Below are positions 24,435 to 37,100 of a stretch of 64,000 bases of DNA, in pieces (position 1 is the stretch's first letter; every line of letters begins with the position of its first letter). Under the pieces are notes generated by a model, which saw only the letters and a program-made list of their open reading frames with translations, searched no databases and was not told where the DNA came from. The position numbers and the translations under genes were made by a program. The stretch covers positions 62,001 through 126,000 of the forward strand of contig OENT01000271.1 in assembly GCA_900239685.1 (NCBI GenBank). The letters are read 5' to 3'. The stretch comes from Rotaria macrura. Lineage: Eukaryota > Rotifera > Eurotatoria > Philodinida > Philodinidae.

Positions 24435-24567
24435 AAAAAATCTTGTGGAAAAGATTAACATGAGTCGATTCATTTTTTTTGTCTCTACTATTGCTTTTTT
24501 TTTCTAGACTAGGAAATACAAAGAAATATGTTTTAGAATAAATCGTAGTTTACATATTTCAGATATA

Positions 24568-25694
24568 ATGGAGATTAATAAAGATACGATTGAAAAGAAA
24601 TTACAAGTCGAATTAGAACCAGTCCATTTGGTAAGCAACAAGTAAATCGTACGTATAGAAAAAAAATAGGACATCAATGTGAACAGTTGCATACTTCAAA
24701 ATTCCATCGATATTGAAAAAACTGTCATATTTCATCATGCATAATATTAAATTTTGAAAGTGAATCTCATTTCGAGTAGCTCTTGTAGACAATATTCACA
24801 TTGTTTGATCATTCTTTGCTAGTCTCCTCTATCGAGATAGACTCATGGTCAAAAGTTAAATCAAAATGAAATCGTTCGTTCACAAAAGAATATCATAGAA
24901 CCATCGTAGAAGAATGAACCTTTTGAAAACTCTTTCAATAAATCTTCCGATCTATAACCATAAAATTCAATTCAAACATTCTACAATAACGAAAATCTAG
25001 TCTAGGAAGTATTGAAACATAGTAGGTGATTTAGTGTTCACTAAATACTCGAGCCATGCATACAATTTAACGATGAATTTTGTTTACACGTGTTTTTCTT
25101 GTTAGTCTCTGAAAAATCTCACTTATGCGTACATTAAGGAGGATTAGTGATATTGAAAAGAGGATAGTTTGCATGAAAAAAGACATGTTGAAGATGTATG
25201 AGATGAACTTCTTTTTTTCTTCTTCTAAAAGACAGTTACGCTACTTTACATTTTCCATCGTACATTAGCCTGTGTTCCATGTTCTAGAACTGTGTGTTAT
25301 TTCTCCTCATCAGAAATTGACGAATTTTCTCGAATGTATACAGTTGTGTCTTCTTGTTTTAGACGGTTGAAGACTTTTCAAGTGGTTGCGGCTTAAAATT
25401 TGATGCAGTCATCGTTTCAAAGAAATTCGATGGTAAAGGTTTACTTGCAAGACAACGGTATGCAAATGAAAAATCATGCATTTTCTCCTTTTCTTACTTA
25501 AAAATGCTTCTATATTTTATAGATTAGTAAATGATTTATTAAAAGATGAAATGACAAAGATTCATGCATTTACACAAAAGACTTATACACCCGATGAATG
25601 GGAAAAGAAACAGCAGAAAGCAATGGAGAATCCAGAATGTGCAGCTAAAGCAACAAATGCCTGTACTGGGGATTGTGGCAATTGCAAAAAATAA
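24568..25694 (+). CDS. BOLA2: BolA-like protein 2 with a cysteine-rich C-terminal tail
   Basis: Three exons, 24568-24630, 25363-25457 and 25523-25694, give 109 residues. The fold-specific blocks match BOLA2: ME-x-LQVELEPVHL, C30 in SSGCGLKF, SKKFDGKGLLARQRLVN, H67 in KIHAFTQKTYTPDEW. C30 and the invariant H67 correspond to the residues that help hold the shared [2Fe-2S] cluster with the monothiol glutaredoxin GLRX3 in cytosolic iron trafficking. Unlike the short human protein, it continues for about 25 residues with four cysteines (C92, C100, C104, C107; NACTGDCGNCKK). ATG 24568 follows TATTTCAG by four bases. The gene lies 330 bases after SEPHS2 and 115 bases before DGCR8 on the same strand. 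Confidence 0.92.
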
Positions 25695-25809
25695 TCGTTT
25701 TTTTTTCAGGCGTTATCATTGCAGTTTACTTTTTATTGATAATAAATATGAACACCTCTAGAACCATCATCCGATCTAGTTTCTAATGTTTTTCTTTTCT
25801 TCTTGTAGA
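25695..25809 (+). promoter_or_regulatory. Short BOLA2-DGCR8 spacer with strong 3' splice site
   Basis: It holds AATAAATATG about 45 bases after the BOLA2 stop (a possible polyadenylation signal) and a pyrimidine tract TTTTTCTTTTCTTCTTGTAG ending one base before the DGCR8 ATG. Poly(A) signal followed by a trans-splice acceptor within about 110 bases is the usual arrangement inside spliced-leader operons. No room is left for an ordinary promoter. Confidence 0.6.
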
Positions 25810-28800
25810 ATGGAAGGCGATGACTTAGAAGATTCAATGGACGAAACCGTGATGGATAAACCCACGGATACGTCTCAAACTCAACAATCATCAGGACAAC
25901 CAAAAATCTATCATCGTTGGACAGTGAAAGGTTACTGGCAAGATAAACATAAACATTGTTTACCCGATGGATGGTGTGAAGTATTTCATACGAGTGGTTT
26001 TCCATTATATTTTCATAAACAAACACGTGTTGTGACATTGTCACGTCCATACTTTCTTGGTTCTGTTAGTGTTCGTCATCATTTAATACCTGTCGCATCT
26101 ATACCATGTTTGTATATGAAACGTTTACAACAAGAACAAGAACAAGATGAAAACGAAGACTCAAAATCCACCACAGACGAATCCAAATGTCCATTTAATA
26201 AACGAGACGAACAAACAGAAAGCTCAAATTTAATATCAAGTAGAAAACGTAAACGCAGCGAAGATGATGTCGAAGAAGGTGAAATATCTTCCCCTCGTTC
26301 TTCAACAGTGATCAATGTTGAAGAATCTTTACCGTCGACTTCATCGACACAAAACGTATCTGAACCAGTTAATCATTGCCCGATCGAAACGACAACAACA
26401 CGTCCGACAAAACCACAACAATTACCTGTATCATTACAAATTTTAACGAATTCAACATTAGATGATACACTTCGCTATAGTACATTAAAATCAGATGAAC
26501 TACGTTCGTATTGTCAGCGTCGATTTGCATTTGAACAACGTGAATTTAAATTTTTTCCGTCACTTGGTGATAAATGGAAATATATTCGTCAAGCACAAAT
26601 GAAACGTCGCGAAATGAACACACCAGCAGATACACAAATTATTGAATTACAACCACTGTCATCGAATGATCAATCTGTTGTCGTATCAGCTACATTGAAA
26701 CCAACACAACCACCTGTTAAAACATTAACTAAATCAGCATCTGAATCATCAAATTTAAATAATAAAAAAGTCACAATTGATCTATATCCAAGTAAAAGTC
26801 CAATTGCACTATTACAAGAATATGCACTTAAACGATTAAAAGCATCTGTTCGTTACGATTGGTTTACAACAGATGTATCGAATTCACCATTCGGTTGTCG
26901 TGTACTTGTTGGTGATATTGTTTATGGTACAGGTATCGGTCGAAATAAACGTACAGCAAAATTAAATGCAACAGAAGAATCACTTCTTATTCTTTTGCCA
27001 CAATATAAAAAGTTACAAGAACAACAACAGCAACAACACCAGCAACAACAAATTACTTATAGAGAATCACTTTTAGATGATAAATCGATGGATGAAGAAG
27101 GTTGTATTGATGATGAGGAATCATCTTCAAGTGTAAATCAAAATCAAAACCATAATAGCAACAACAATAACAACAATAGTACTACTACTACTACTACTAA
27201 TAATAATAATAATATTAATAATAATAATAATATTATGAATAATACTAATAACAATATGAATAATACTGATTCCAATGAACCAGAACAAGTGAATAGTACA
27301 TTACTTGATGAATATAGTATAGCAGATGCTAATATTTATGATGTTTGTGTTACACTTGGAAAACCAACACCGTATCAAATGCTTGAAAAAAGTTTAACAT
27401 ACAATGTGTTAACACGTAGTGAAGCCGATATTAAAGAAACCATGACTAAAAAGCCAATGTTTACACATATAACATTAGAAATTGGAAATGAACATCGAGA
27501 AGAAGCACAAGCAAAAGACAAAGCTCATGCTAAAAATTTAGGTATTTACATTATTAAAAACAATTAGACTAGTCATTATTTTTAATCTCAAGGAGTATCC
27601 ATGAACAAGAAAAAAGTCATTCGAGTTGAGTGAAGAGTTTTCTAGAAAAAATATTCAAAAAGAAAATTCGTCTCAATCATAATACTAAAAGAAACCGATC
27701 TCTCTAATGGCACATTTAGATGTGTTCTTTATTGTTATTGAAATTTGAGATTTTGTGGAATTTAAATTCGGTTCTTCGACATAACTTGTTAGAGTAAGAC
27801 ATAAATTATTAAGAATCCAGTCATATTATATCATTTCACAATCTACTCTACAACGGCCGAATAATAAACAGCTCGACATTTCAGAGCGATGAAAAATACA
27901 AAATATTTACTTATAGAAAAAATTGTAGAATTATCCTTTTCCGATAGATCTAATATTTGAGATAACAAATTTTGAAACTAGAGACACAACCATTCGATCT
28001 CTGAAACGCTGATAACAACAATTTAGAGAATCAATCCCTGCAATCAAAATAATAACAACTTCAAACACAGCTATTCTCCATTGGTCTACCGATAAAACAT
28101 TTATTCCAAATCGTATTAATGTTCTTTACGGTTGATGTAATCATCGTCTTATCAATTCATCACAGCTTCTTTCGGGCCTATCAATGTTAGTTGGAGAGAA
28201 GAGAAAGCTAAATATGTAACACTTATATTTTAATTGAAGTTCTTCGTTGAGAAGGTTCCCACTTTTCTCTTTTACTTTGCATTAAAGATTTATTTATCAA
28301 TAATGTTTCTACATGAAATAAGCATACTATATATATTTTTTCTCATCTGATTGCTGCTAAATAATTTATAATGCTCCCCTTGAAAATGTAAAGCAGAGTT
28401 ATCATATATATATATAGATGAGTTGATTTCACTAGCAGAATTTATGCTATAAAGAGTAATGGTCGTTTCTATAAATTTGTTATGAGACGAGAACTTTTCA
28501 CACACAAAGTATATCGGCTTACAATTTTTTTGCATCATATTCTTGATTGTATTACGAATTCGAACGTAAAAGAAAGTCAATCATTCCCGATGTCATCAAT
28601 ATCTGGAACAAATCTATTGAGACCTATCTTTGTTCATTTTTGTTGAAACTTTTACTCTTTCAATATTCGAACATGTTTATATGTTTGTAGAAGTTTTATT
28701 TCAACGATCAGAGTTTCACATCATCAAACGTAAACATAATCGAAAATATGATGATGTCGAACACGCGAATAGATTCTGTTGTCAGCATGTAAACGAGTTG

Positions 28801-29205
28801 ATGTTTTAATGGATGGGTGAAGCTATTTGTATTAATTCAAAGAAACAAATCATTAGCTTGATTTATAAACATAACTGTTGTCGTTATTTATGAAAAGTGC
28901 TTTTAATTTTAGCTGCACAAAAATTATTAAAAAAACTTCATCCACATCTACATACATATGGTTCGTTAATCCGATTATATGAAAAAAATGCTGACACATA
29001 TAAACGTGTTCGTGTCGATGATGAACTAGCTGATATAGTACGATGTGCCAAGAAGAACGAGCCCAATCATGCTTTATTGGCTAAACTTCGTGAAGAAATG
29101 TTAAAGTTAAAATCTAGCAAAACAAATCCATCAACATTCAATCAATATGCTATACATATTGTTGATGTTAGTGATGAATTGCTTGGACGTTCATCAACAA
29201 CATAG
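25810..29205 (+). CDS. DGCR8: DGCR8/Pasha, microRNA Microprocessor subunit
   Basis: Two exons, 25810-27541 and 28913-29205 (phase 1), give 674 residues. A WW-type motif spans about 51-81 (LPDGWCEVFHTSGFPLYFHK) and leads into the dimerisation/heme region with the conserved SRPYFLG and IPCL (Cys100), matching the heme-ligating Pro-Cys of human DGCR8. The first double-stranded RNA-binding domain is at about 330-400 (PIALLQEYALKRL, NKRTAKLNATEESL). The second is at about 515-600 and crosses the intron (GKPTPYQMLEKSL, AKNLAAQKLLKKLHPHL). A Drosha-binding-type C-terminal helix follows (HALLAKLREEMLKL). An Asn/Thr repeat of about 45 residues separates the two domains. It recognises primary microRNA hairpins for Drosha in the nucleus. 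The second Trp of the WW motif is Leu (VVTLSRP). Confidence 0.95.
27160..27270 (+). repeat. In-frame AAT/ACT trinucleotide repeat (poly-Asn/Thr) in DGCR8
   Basis: AACAACAAT, ACTACTACT and AATAATAAT runs encode long Asn and Thr stretches between the two RNA-binding domains. This linker is expected to tolerate length changes. Confidence 0.9.
27542..28912 (+). other. DGCR8 intron 1 (1.4 kb)
   Basis: Intron interrupting the second RNA-binding domain. It is AT-rich; short shadow frames only and no recognised element. Confidence 0.6.
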
Positions 29206-29381
29206 GAATCAATGATTTCTTTCTGTTTTTTGTTTCTTTCTATTCCATCTGTTTTCATATTGAATCTGTTTATAAGAAAACAAAAAAGAAGTTTATTCGT
29301 TTTTTTTTCAATGCTTTTTTTTCGAGAAATAAAATCTCACATATACACAACACAAAATATACAACACAAAATCTTGTTTTG

Positions 29382-32240
29382 TCAATTAAAATTTCTATCA
29401 GGTACAACAATATGTTTTGGTATGTAACCTTGACGTCCATCACCGCGTCGAATGAAACGCCAATCATTATCTAATTGAGTTGTATGAACAAGTGTAACAA
29501 CTTCTGATTCAAGCACACTGATATCACCAACGAATTGTCGTTGATAATTTGTCATAACACGTAAACGATTATTTGTATGATATGGAATCGGTTCACTATC
29601 TAAGACACTAAACGATAAATTTTTACATGGTGTTAAATTAAGTGTTCCATATGCATCATGATCATAGGCATAAAGAGATATGTTGGATATTTGTCGGGAT
29701 AAATTCGATTGATCTTTATTTTGACGTGCATAATTTTCTGATTTGTTTATACGTGAATAGATTAATGATGGTTGTTCAAAATTAAATTGGCATGGTCCAA
29801 TAGATGAAATAAATCGACCGGATTCCGGTGGTGTTGATGTATTTATAATCGTATGAGAAGGTTTATCATAGATGCTTACATTTAATAAACTTAAATTATT
29901 TTGTGATGAAGCTTCTAATGATGTATCCGATAAACGTAGACAATATGACGGAACAAAACCTGCTAGACCAGTTTCAAGTATTTCAATGAATACCCAATTC
30001 GATATTGAATACAGAGCTTTGACAGGTGCACCTAAAACATAAAAAAAAGGTCAACATACATGTTGATTATATTCAGTTTATTGTCTAGAAGTAGGACAAA
30101 ATAATTAATAGAGAAAAACATAATTATTACAGTCGTTAACATTAGATGTCATGATTATGCATGAAATAAAAGACTTGATATGAAGAAAACAAAACTAGTC
30201 TAGATATTACCTGGAATATAATCACCACAGCCACATCAATATTGGAAAAAGACAAACTCTTGTTATAAACTCGAAGTGTCATAAATTCTTGATCATCCCA
30301 TTGTTTGACGACACGTCTATAGTTATTTGAATCGAATACTGTTATGATGGGAATATTTCTGGTGATATAAATCTGTTTCATACAGAGAATATGACATGTG
30401 AGAGATTTCTATTTTTATTTTCGTATCGAAATATAAGGCAGAGGTGCTGTTTGATAATTACACAATCAGATAGAGAGAATAAAAAAAAATGGTGATATTT
30501 TCAATATCACCTCTTCGAATATGTCCTATGATGTTTCATTATCGAACGGTTCCGAAAATAAATGAACATCGAATCACACGATCTCGAAATAAGACTTTAT
30601 CAACTATTAAAAAATCTCATAACTTTGTACGAGTCATACAATGACATAATTGTTTTAGATATCACCAATCTATTAAAATTAATACCTTTAATATATCACA
30701 TTGATGTTTTCTCGAAAATATCTAACAAGTGTCTAGACATGGACTATGCAATCAAATAATATTGTAAATATCTACGCACATAATATTCTATTTGCTTCCA
30801 ATTATATAGTCAAGGTGGATAAAATCAATATAACGCTTATATGTCTAACTGTCTTTGATTATCGGCTTAGTCTTTTCTACCTGTCGTCTATATATACAAA
30901 GATTTATAAGAGAAAAAACAATATTGACCTAAACGATGATTGCTACATCGTACTGTTTTCTTGGTTTAAAAAAAAATCAGACGGAAGCATAGGTGTCAAA
31001 ATGAAAACGAAAGCAATTAAACAGTGGTAGTTCAATTGTATGAAGAAAAGGGAAATTTCTTAATCAAACAATCGTAAGAATTGTTCAAATAGGAATTAAG
31101 TGGCAATATACCTTTCGTTACGGCAATTGTGTTCTTATTAAATTGTGTTGATTTAGCATGCAATGGTTTATATGATTGTTTTACAATCATGGATAAATTA
31201 GCGGGTGATGTTGATGTTGCATGTGCTAAATAGTCGAAGGATTGTTCATTATTATGAATCGTTGTTGTTGATGATGATGTTGTGGAACATTCGATTTTGG
31301 GTCGTACACGAGTCGATAAACGACACGAACTTTTGCTTCGTTGTTTATAATTATAAATTTTCGAACGCTAGGAAAACAAAACATAATCTAATGACTTTTC
31401 ATTCATAAAATCGTACTAGTTTATTAAATTTCGTTGATTTCTTTTGTGTTGTTAATGTTTCAGATGGTATTGCATGTCGATAAGTTACGAATTCATAACA
31501 AGCATCTTTATTGATCCGTTTACATGCGCTTGTAAGTTCTAGATAAAAAGACACGAGAAAAAAAGACTATTCAAGATCAAACGATTGACATTAATGGATG
31601 ACTGACTGCTGAGTTCAATCATTTCCGAATTAAAGTATCCTCTTGAAAAACTGTTTAAATATCGTCTCGTTCACTTTCTTTTATATTTAAATTTTCCTTT
31701 TCTTTATTTCCGCATTCACGCGTTTTCTTTGAAACAGATGTCTAATGTTTACAAAAGTGCATATGTAATTACACGGGATTTTCATTGTGAATTAAAATAA
31801 CATTAATAAAGAAAACACTTTTTTCTTAATGATTATCAAAACATTTCAACTCACACTAAGAACGTTGTAATTCGTTCACATTTCTTATTCTATATGAATG
31901 AATAAGCATCAGATATATTGAATCTATTGTTTTATGCTCACAGCAGGATATGCTTCGGGGGATGAAAAACGAATAAAATTACATAGTTATGTATTGAATC
32001 TCATCGGTGTATTATATGAAAAGTATCCATTATCGTATTTTAAAGTGAGACAACATCGAACATTTTCCATCAAACTATTGTGTAATATTCCCTTAGGATA
32101 GCAATATCACTTGAAAACAATAATTATCAAAGTTAGTCGCTTTTATTTCTATATCGAACAATGAAATTCTATTTACCTTTAACATGTTTACGAAATTGAA
32201 GTGCTCGAAAAAGTTTCGTAATTGTTGTCGATTGATCCAT
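29382..32240 (-). CDS. Two-SH3-domain adaptor, possibly Dlish/Vamana-like
   Basis: Four exons on the minus strand, 32240-32177, 31538-31417, 31367-31112 and 30031-29382, give 363 residues. The first SH3 is at about residues 130-185 and is split by the last intron (MIVKQSYKPLHAKSTQF, then WVFIEILETGLAGFVPSYC). The second is at the C terminus (RLRVMTNYQRQFVGDISVLE, WRFIRRGDGRQGYIPKHIV). Both show the ALYDY-like start, the W and the G-x-x-P-x-x-Y/I end of SH3 folds. Between them is a Ser/Asn-rich linker. The N terminus is basic with CKRINKDACYEF. Size and multiple SH3s recall Drosophila Dlish, but I cannot confirm orthology. It ends tail-to-tail with DGCR8, 176 bases apart. Confidence 0.72.
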
Positions 32241-34134
32241 CAATGTTAAATGTTAATATTCATGTTAGAAAAACATCATTGATATAATATGCATATATTC
32301 TAATCAATTCTGTTCTATTTCTAGATACGATTCAAATCTAAATGAGAGGATGAAGAAGGAAACAACAACAACAACACCTGTTTGCCGTTCTCTCTATTCA
32401 ACCAATCACTGTTTTAATATGAACAAACCAGAGAAGAAGAAGAAGAGAGAGAGAGAGAAGGGGAAAATTCGTTCTAATTGAACATGATGACCTTCAATAA
32501 AGTTCATGTTTTATATTTTTCTTTCAAGTTACTCATATGTGATAATGAGAATAGGGGGTTGTTTTTACCCATGCTGAGAAACGATCAATATCTCTGATTA
32601 TCACGCATTAGGACGGTTATATTTATGTTCAATCAAGAATTTTCTTCATTTTATATTTCTTGATTTATCTCATGGGAATACCATTGTTAATGAAAAAAAA
32701 ACTGCAACAGATGATGAACACATATAATGAAAGAATGTCTCTTTTTTTTCAAATGATTCTTCAGCGAAATATTAAACTTATCTTAAGAAGATTTAAGAGA
32801 AATTTAATTATTCTGCATCGCATATATTAGAAAGCGTGCGTCATCCAGATCAATACTTTAATAAAGTTTGAATGAATCCGAAATAAAAATGTATAACTGA
32901 TTCAGTCAATTTTTTATTCAATTTCGAGTATTTACTAAAGTGTAGATTGGCGGGATATTACCATTGTACTTTCAATCCGTAGGTGAATTTAATGATGGGT
33001 GGTGATTAAGCGAGAGTTTTAACCAGGAAGGTATTAGTTTCAAGCATCCGACTTCTTAGAGATGGAAATTACGATAACACGAGTTCTAATGATAGAAGGG
33101 AATGTTTATTTATGTCGAAACGTTAAGCTTCTAGTGAGACTCATCCATTGTCGTAATTTTCTCTTACTTCAAAATCAGATACCTCGGTGAATACATACTT
33201 TTTTCAAATGGAAACCTCAAGATATCTCAGAGTTGATTATAAAAACCAATAGGCAACGTGTACATTGATATTCGGCATCAAATTTATGACGAAACTGTAA
33301 GTGCCGATAGTAATGAACTACACGTTCTAATTCTTTGGAGATTTTTCAGTAAAGTCGACATGAGCTTAACCGGAATGTATTACTTCAGGTGATTTCCTTG
33401 TGAAAATCAGTGTTTGTGTATCACCTCTGTTCTACTTTGGAAGACGCGAATCAATTTTCAATACTATAATAATGCAGACACCAAAATTCGCCGTGTGTCT
33501 TTTTTCGCTAGAGAATTGATTGAAAACGAATGTTTCATTTAGTGTTATGATCGATGAGGAGGATTCTGAATTGTCGAATTTCGTAATCTTCATCTTCTTC
33601 GATTTTGCAATCGTGCTTTTGAACGAAATGAATTTGGATAAGACTTGTTGTCGATCGAATCTATTAACTTTGAATTACTTATCTATGTTCAATTTTTAAT
33701 GAGAATAAATAATACATAAGACAATTGAGACAATGTCATTTGAGTATACCGATAGAATTGTAAACCTTCCAAACTTTCATCATGTACTATTTTCTGAACG
33801 GTTTTCTCTTTAGAACGTTGAATACATCATTTGTATTCAAAAACATAAAATAAACAATAAAATTGTAAAAACTTCCTAATACATATGCCTATTATAAGAT
33901 AATGATAGCACTTCTATATAATTTTAGCAGATGATTTCTTTGAAAAATCGTAACAGAAGTGACAAGTGAGAATTCTTCTTTCAACTTGTGTAATCAATCA
34001 TGATAACAATCTAGATCGAATGGAAAAGAGAATAGTATGACTTGTCAATATGTTTCAATAGGGTTTGATAAGATTTATTGTTTGTTGTTCATTTATTGTT
34101 TGTATGTGTGAATGAATAATAAAACAAAAACCAT
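32241..34134. other. Intergenic, no gene seen
   Basis: AT-rich 1.9 kb between the SH3 gene start and the GPCR stop, both minus strand. It contains an AAGAAGAAGAAGAGAGAGAG purine tract near 32433-32458 but no coding evidence. Confidence 0.5.
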
Positions 34135-37100
34135 TTATACAGTGACATCAATAATGTCTTCCCATAGTAATGGTTTTTGAGAATCACAATGTTCATCCAT
34201 ATTACTGTTGGATAAGCGCCGTTTTATCCAAATTTGTTCTGTGTAATTATCATCTAACGATTGTTCTGAATGAAATTTCGATGGTATATGTTTGTTTGCA
34301 CTATGCGATCCATTACTAAGGGTTTTTTTTACTCGTTTAACTGAGCAATCTACATACACAGGTCGATTCAATGTAAACATTGATGATGAATGAGTTTTTG
34401 ACGAAAATTTTTTATTGACCATAGACATGGATGATGAACATAATGGTACTGTATTTTCAGTCGAACATTTAACTGTTGTATTACGAACTGCTGATTTATT
34501 TGATCGAGATGATTGTCGAACGAATGATGATGTAGCTTTCGTGACACTTGTCTTGGTTGTACTAGAATACTAAATGAAAAGATTAAATATTTATTTCTCT
34601 TATCTAATAGTTTGTATTGGATTTAACACGTACGCATACATTGCATGATCTAAGATGAATAAATTAATACTGATCCTCTCTCTCTATCTCTTCTGTTGAA
34701 TAAAGAAAGATTATTACTCAATAAGAATTATTATTATTGTGCATGAAAGTTTATGTTAGAATCAAATGTGAAATAATTTCTAGGATAATGATAGTTATTT
34801 CCTTCTTTTTTGTCACTTATCTCATCTCCTGTCAACGATTCAAAATAGATTGAATCTTATCAGTTCGATTTTTGACACACTCAGCGTGAATCGACGAGTT
34901 TAAACTCCAATCGTAGAACGTATGAACAATATGACTGTTAATCATAGAGAGAAGTACATCTCGTTGTCAATCGGTTAGAAAATATCATTGTTCTCTTTCT
35001 TTTTTCGAGTCATTGACATCATATTCTACTTCGAGTTTAGTTTACTTTATAGATAACACATCTATTTCGTATTCGACTAGAAAAATAGAATCATTCATAT
35101 GATGATCTGTATAACTACGTCATGTTCGTGATACGAAATGAATATTTAAAATATCTAGTTGCATAGAATACAAAAGATATATAATTATAATGTTCATACC
35201 AATTCATTACTTTGTTTAAGTAATGTTTGCTTCAAATCTAAATTTTCACTTTTGTATAGTTCAAGTTTTGGTAGAGATAATTTCGAAGCGTCTGAATTCG
35301 TATTGGATAGTTGTGATTGCTTTTGTGATGTATTACTTGAAGATGTTTTGAAATATTTTTGATTTAATTCATTACTTATATTTGACATACGATTATTTAA
35401 AGTTGGTCCATGTGATGGATAATGCGATTGATTATATAGATAGTTAATAGACATATTATCAATAGATATTGAATTATCATTATTGGATGCTTTTAGTTTC
35501 CATTTGTGAGTAATGTACGGAGTACAATACTTTGTTAAGAACGAAAATGTTGACTTGAATGTTGAACGAAATCGATCCGAAAAACAACAATATAGTAGAA
35601 AGTTTATTGAAGCATTTAAAGCAACCAAACAATTGGCAAAATTATTATACATAAGAACCTTTGGAGTTTGAGATAGAATAGGAAAAAATGATTGAACTGT
35701 TAATGATATTGCTTGTGGTATTTGACAAACAGTAAATACAATAACAACAGCAACTAAAATTTTATTTATTTATGTGAATTAAAAAAAAAACAATAAACCA
35801 ACAAACGAAACTCTATCGGACATCATCTTTAATACTTACTTAGCATAATTGTTGTTTTTCTTTGTTCACCTTGATTTGCTTGATTATGTCGACGTAGTTT
35901 AATGCCTTCACTGTTACGTTGTTCGTTTTGTTTTGAACGATGAACATAAATAATTAGAATCGTATTAAAAATAAGTAATAGTAATAATGGTATCCAAACA
36001 ATAGCAAATCTAAGCAGACAAATCAAATGAATTCAATTGATCTAATTTTCTTTTTGTATATAGAAGCTTGACGCATTCATATTTAATAATAAACTTTTAT
36101 TTTTACTAAAATTAATGTAATTAAGGTAAAATTGACGTTAGAATCAAACTTGTGACTACGGGGCTGAAACAGAATGTGCAATCTTTTCTCTCTACTTTAT
36201 CTAAATTTCCATATTGTATCAAAAAAAAAGGAATCTGATGTTTTTGTTATTCAAGAGATAAATTATAATCTGACAAAAATACTGCTGTAGTATCGCAGCC
36301 ACTACTTCCCCGGTCTCTTTTGCAACATTTCAGTCTAGAATTCTGCGGAAGTTTACAGAATTACTCAGTAAAACGATGGCAAAGAAATATAATCAGAAAC
36401 AGATAGAATTAAATACTCTTTTGTGTGATTTACATCTTAATTCTACACGGAGATTGCATGAACATATTTTCATTGTATATAATTACTTCTTTATGAATGT
36501 TGAAAACATAGGTGTGAAGATTTTGGAAGTAATTATTGATTAGTTAAAATGAAAAAGATTTTTTACACTTTTATTAATTTTATTAAAAGCATAATAATTT
36601 TTATTTTTATCGGATCATTGAAATATCTTGAAATCTAGATGAAAGACCAAGTAAAATTCAAAGAAGAATAAAGTTCATACAGTGAAGTTTTGTACTTATA
36701 CATGAACATCATATTAGTTCAAAAATACGACGCAAATATGTAATAGCAAATGCTGCTATATGTTGGATGAAGATCAATTAGCTTCGTTTCGAACTTCTCA
36801 TTCTAGTTCGAATTCTATCTTAGTAACAAGAAGATAAAGTAATATTTAACAGCAGAAAATTTACTTCCGCAGAGAAAAAATGAGCTTCATAGAAGAAAAT
36901 TTAAAACCTAGATGTGTCGATGGTTAGTAATTAATTTTAGCAAAGATTTTCTTTCGATGCGAAAAGAAAAGAAACGAAAAGTACTTACGTGACAAAATTA
37001 AAGTAAATTTGATGATATAGTAAACTATTTCCCAATACTGTTGGTTTAGCACGTATAATACTTGTATATGATTTCGTTTCATTTGCTTCGGTCGAATTTT

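Noticed and set aside
30142-30381. Minus-strand frame inside the last intron of the SH3 gene, ending at a GT donor-like site
   Set aside because: Including it as an exon breaks the phase; the two flanking exons join in phase without it and restore a complete SH3 domain.
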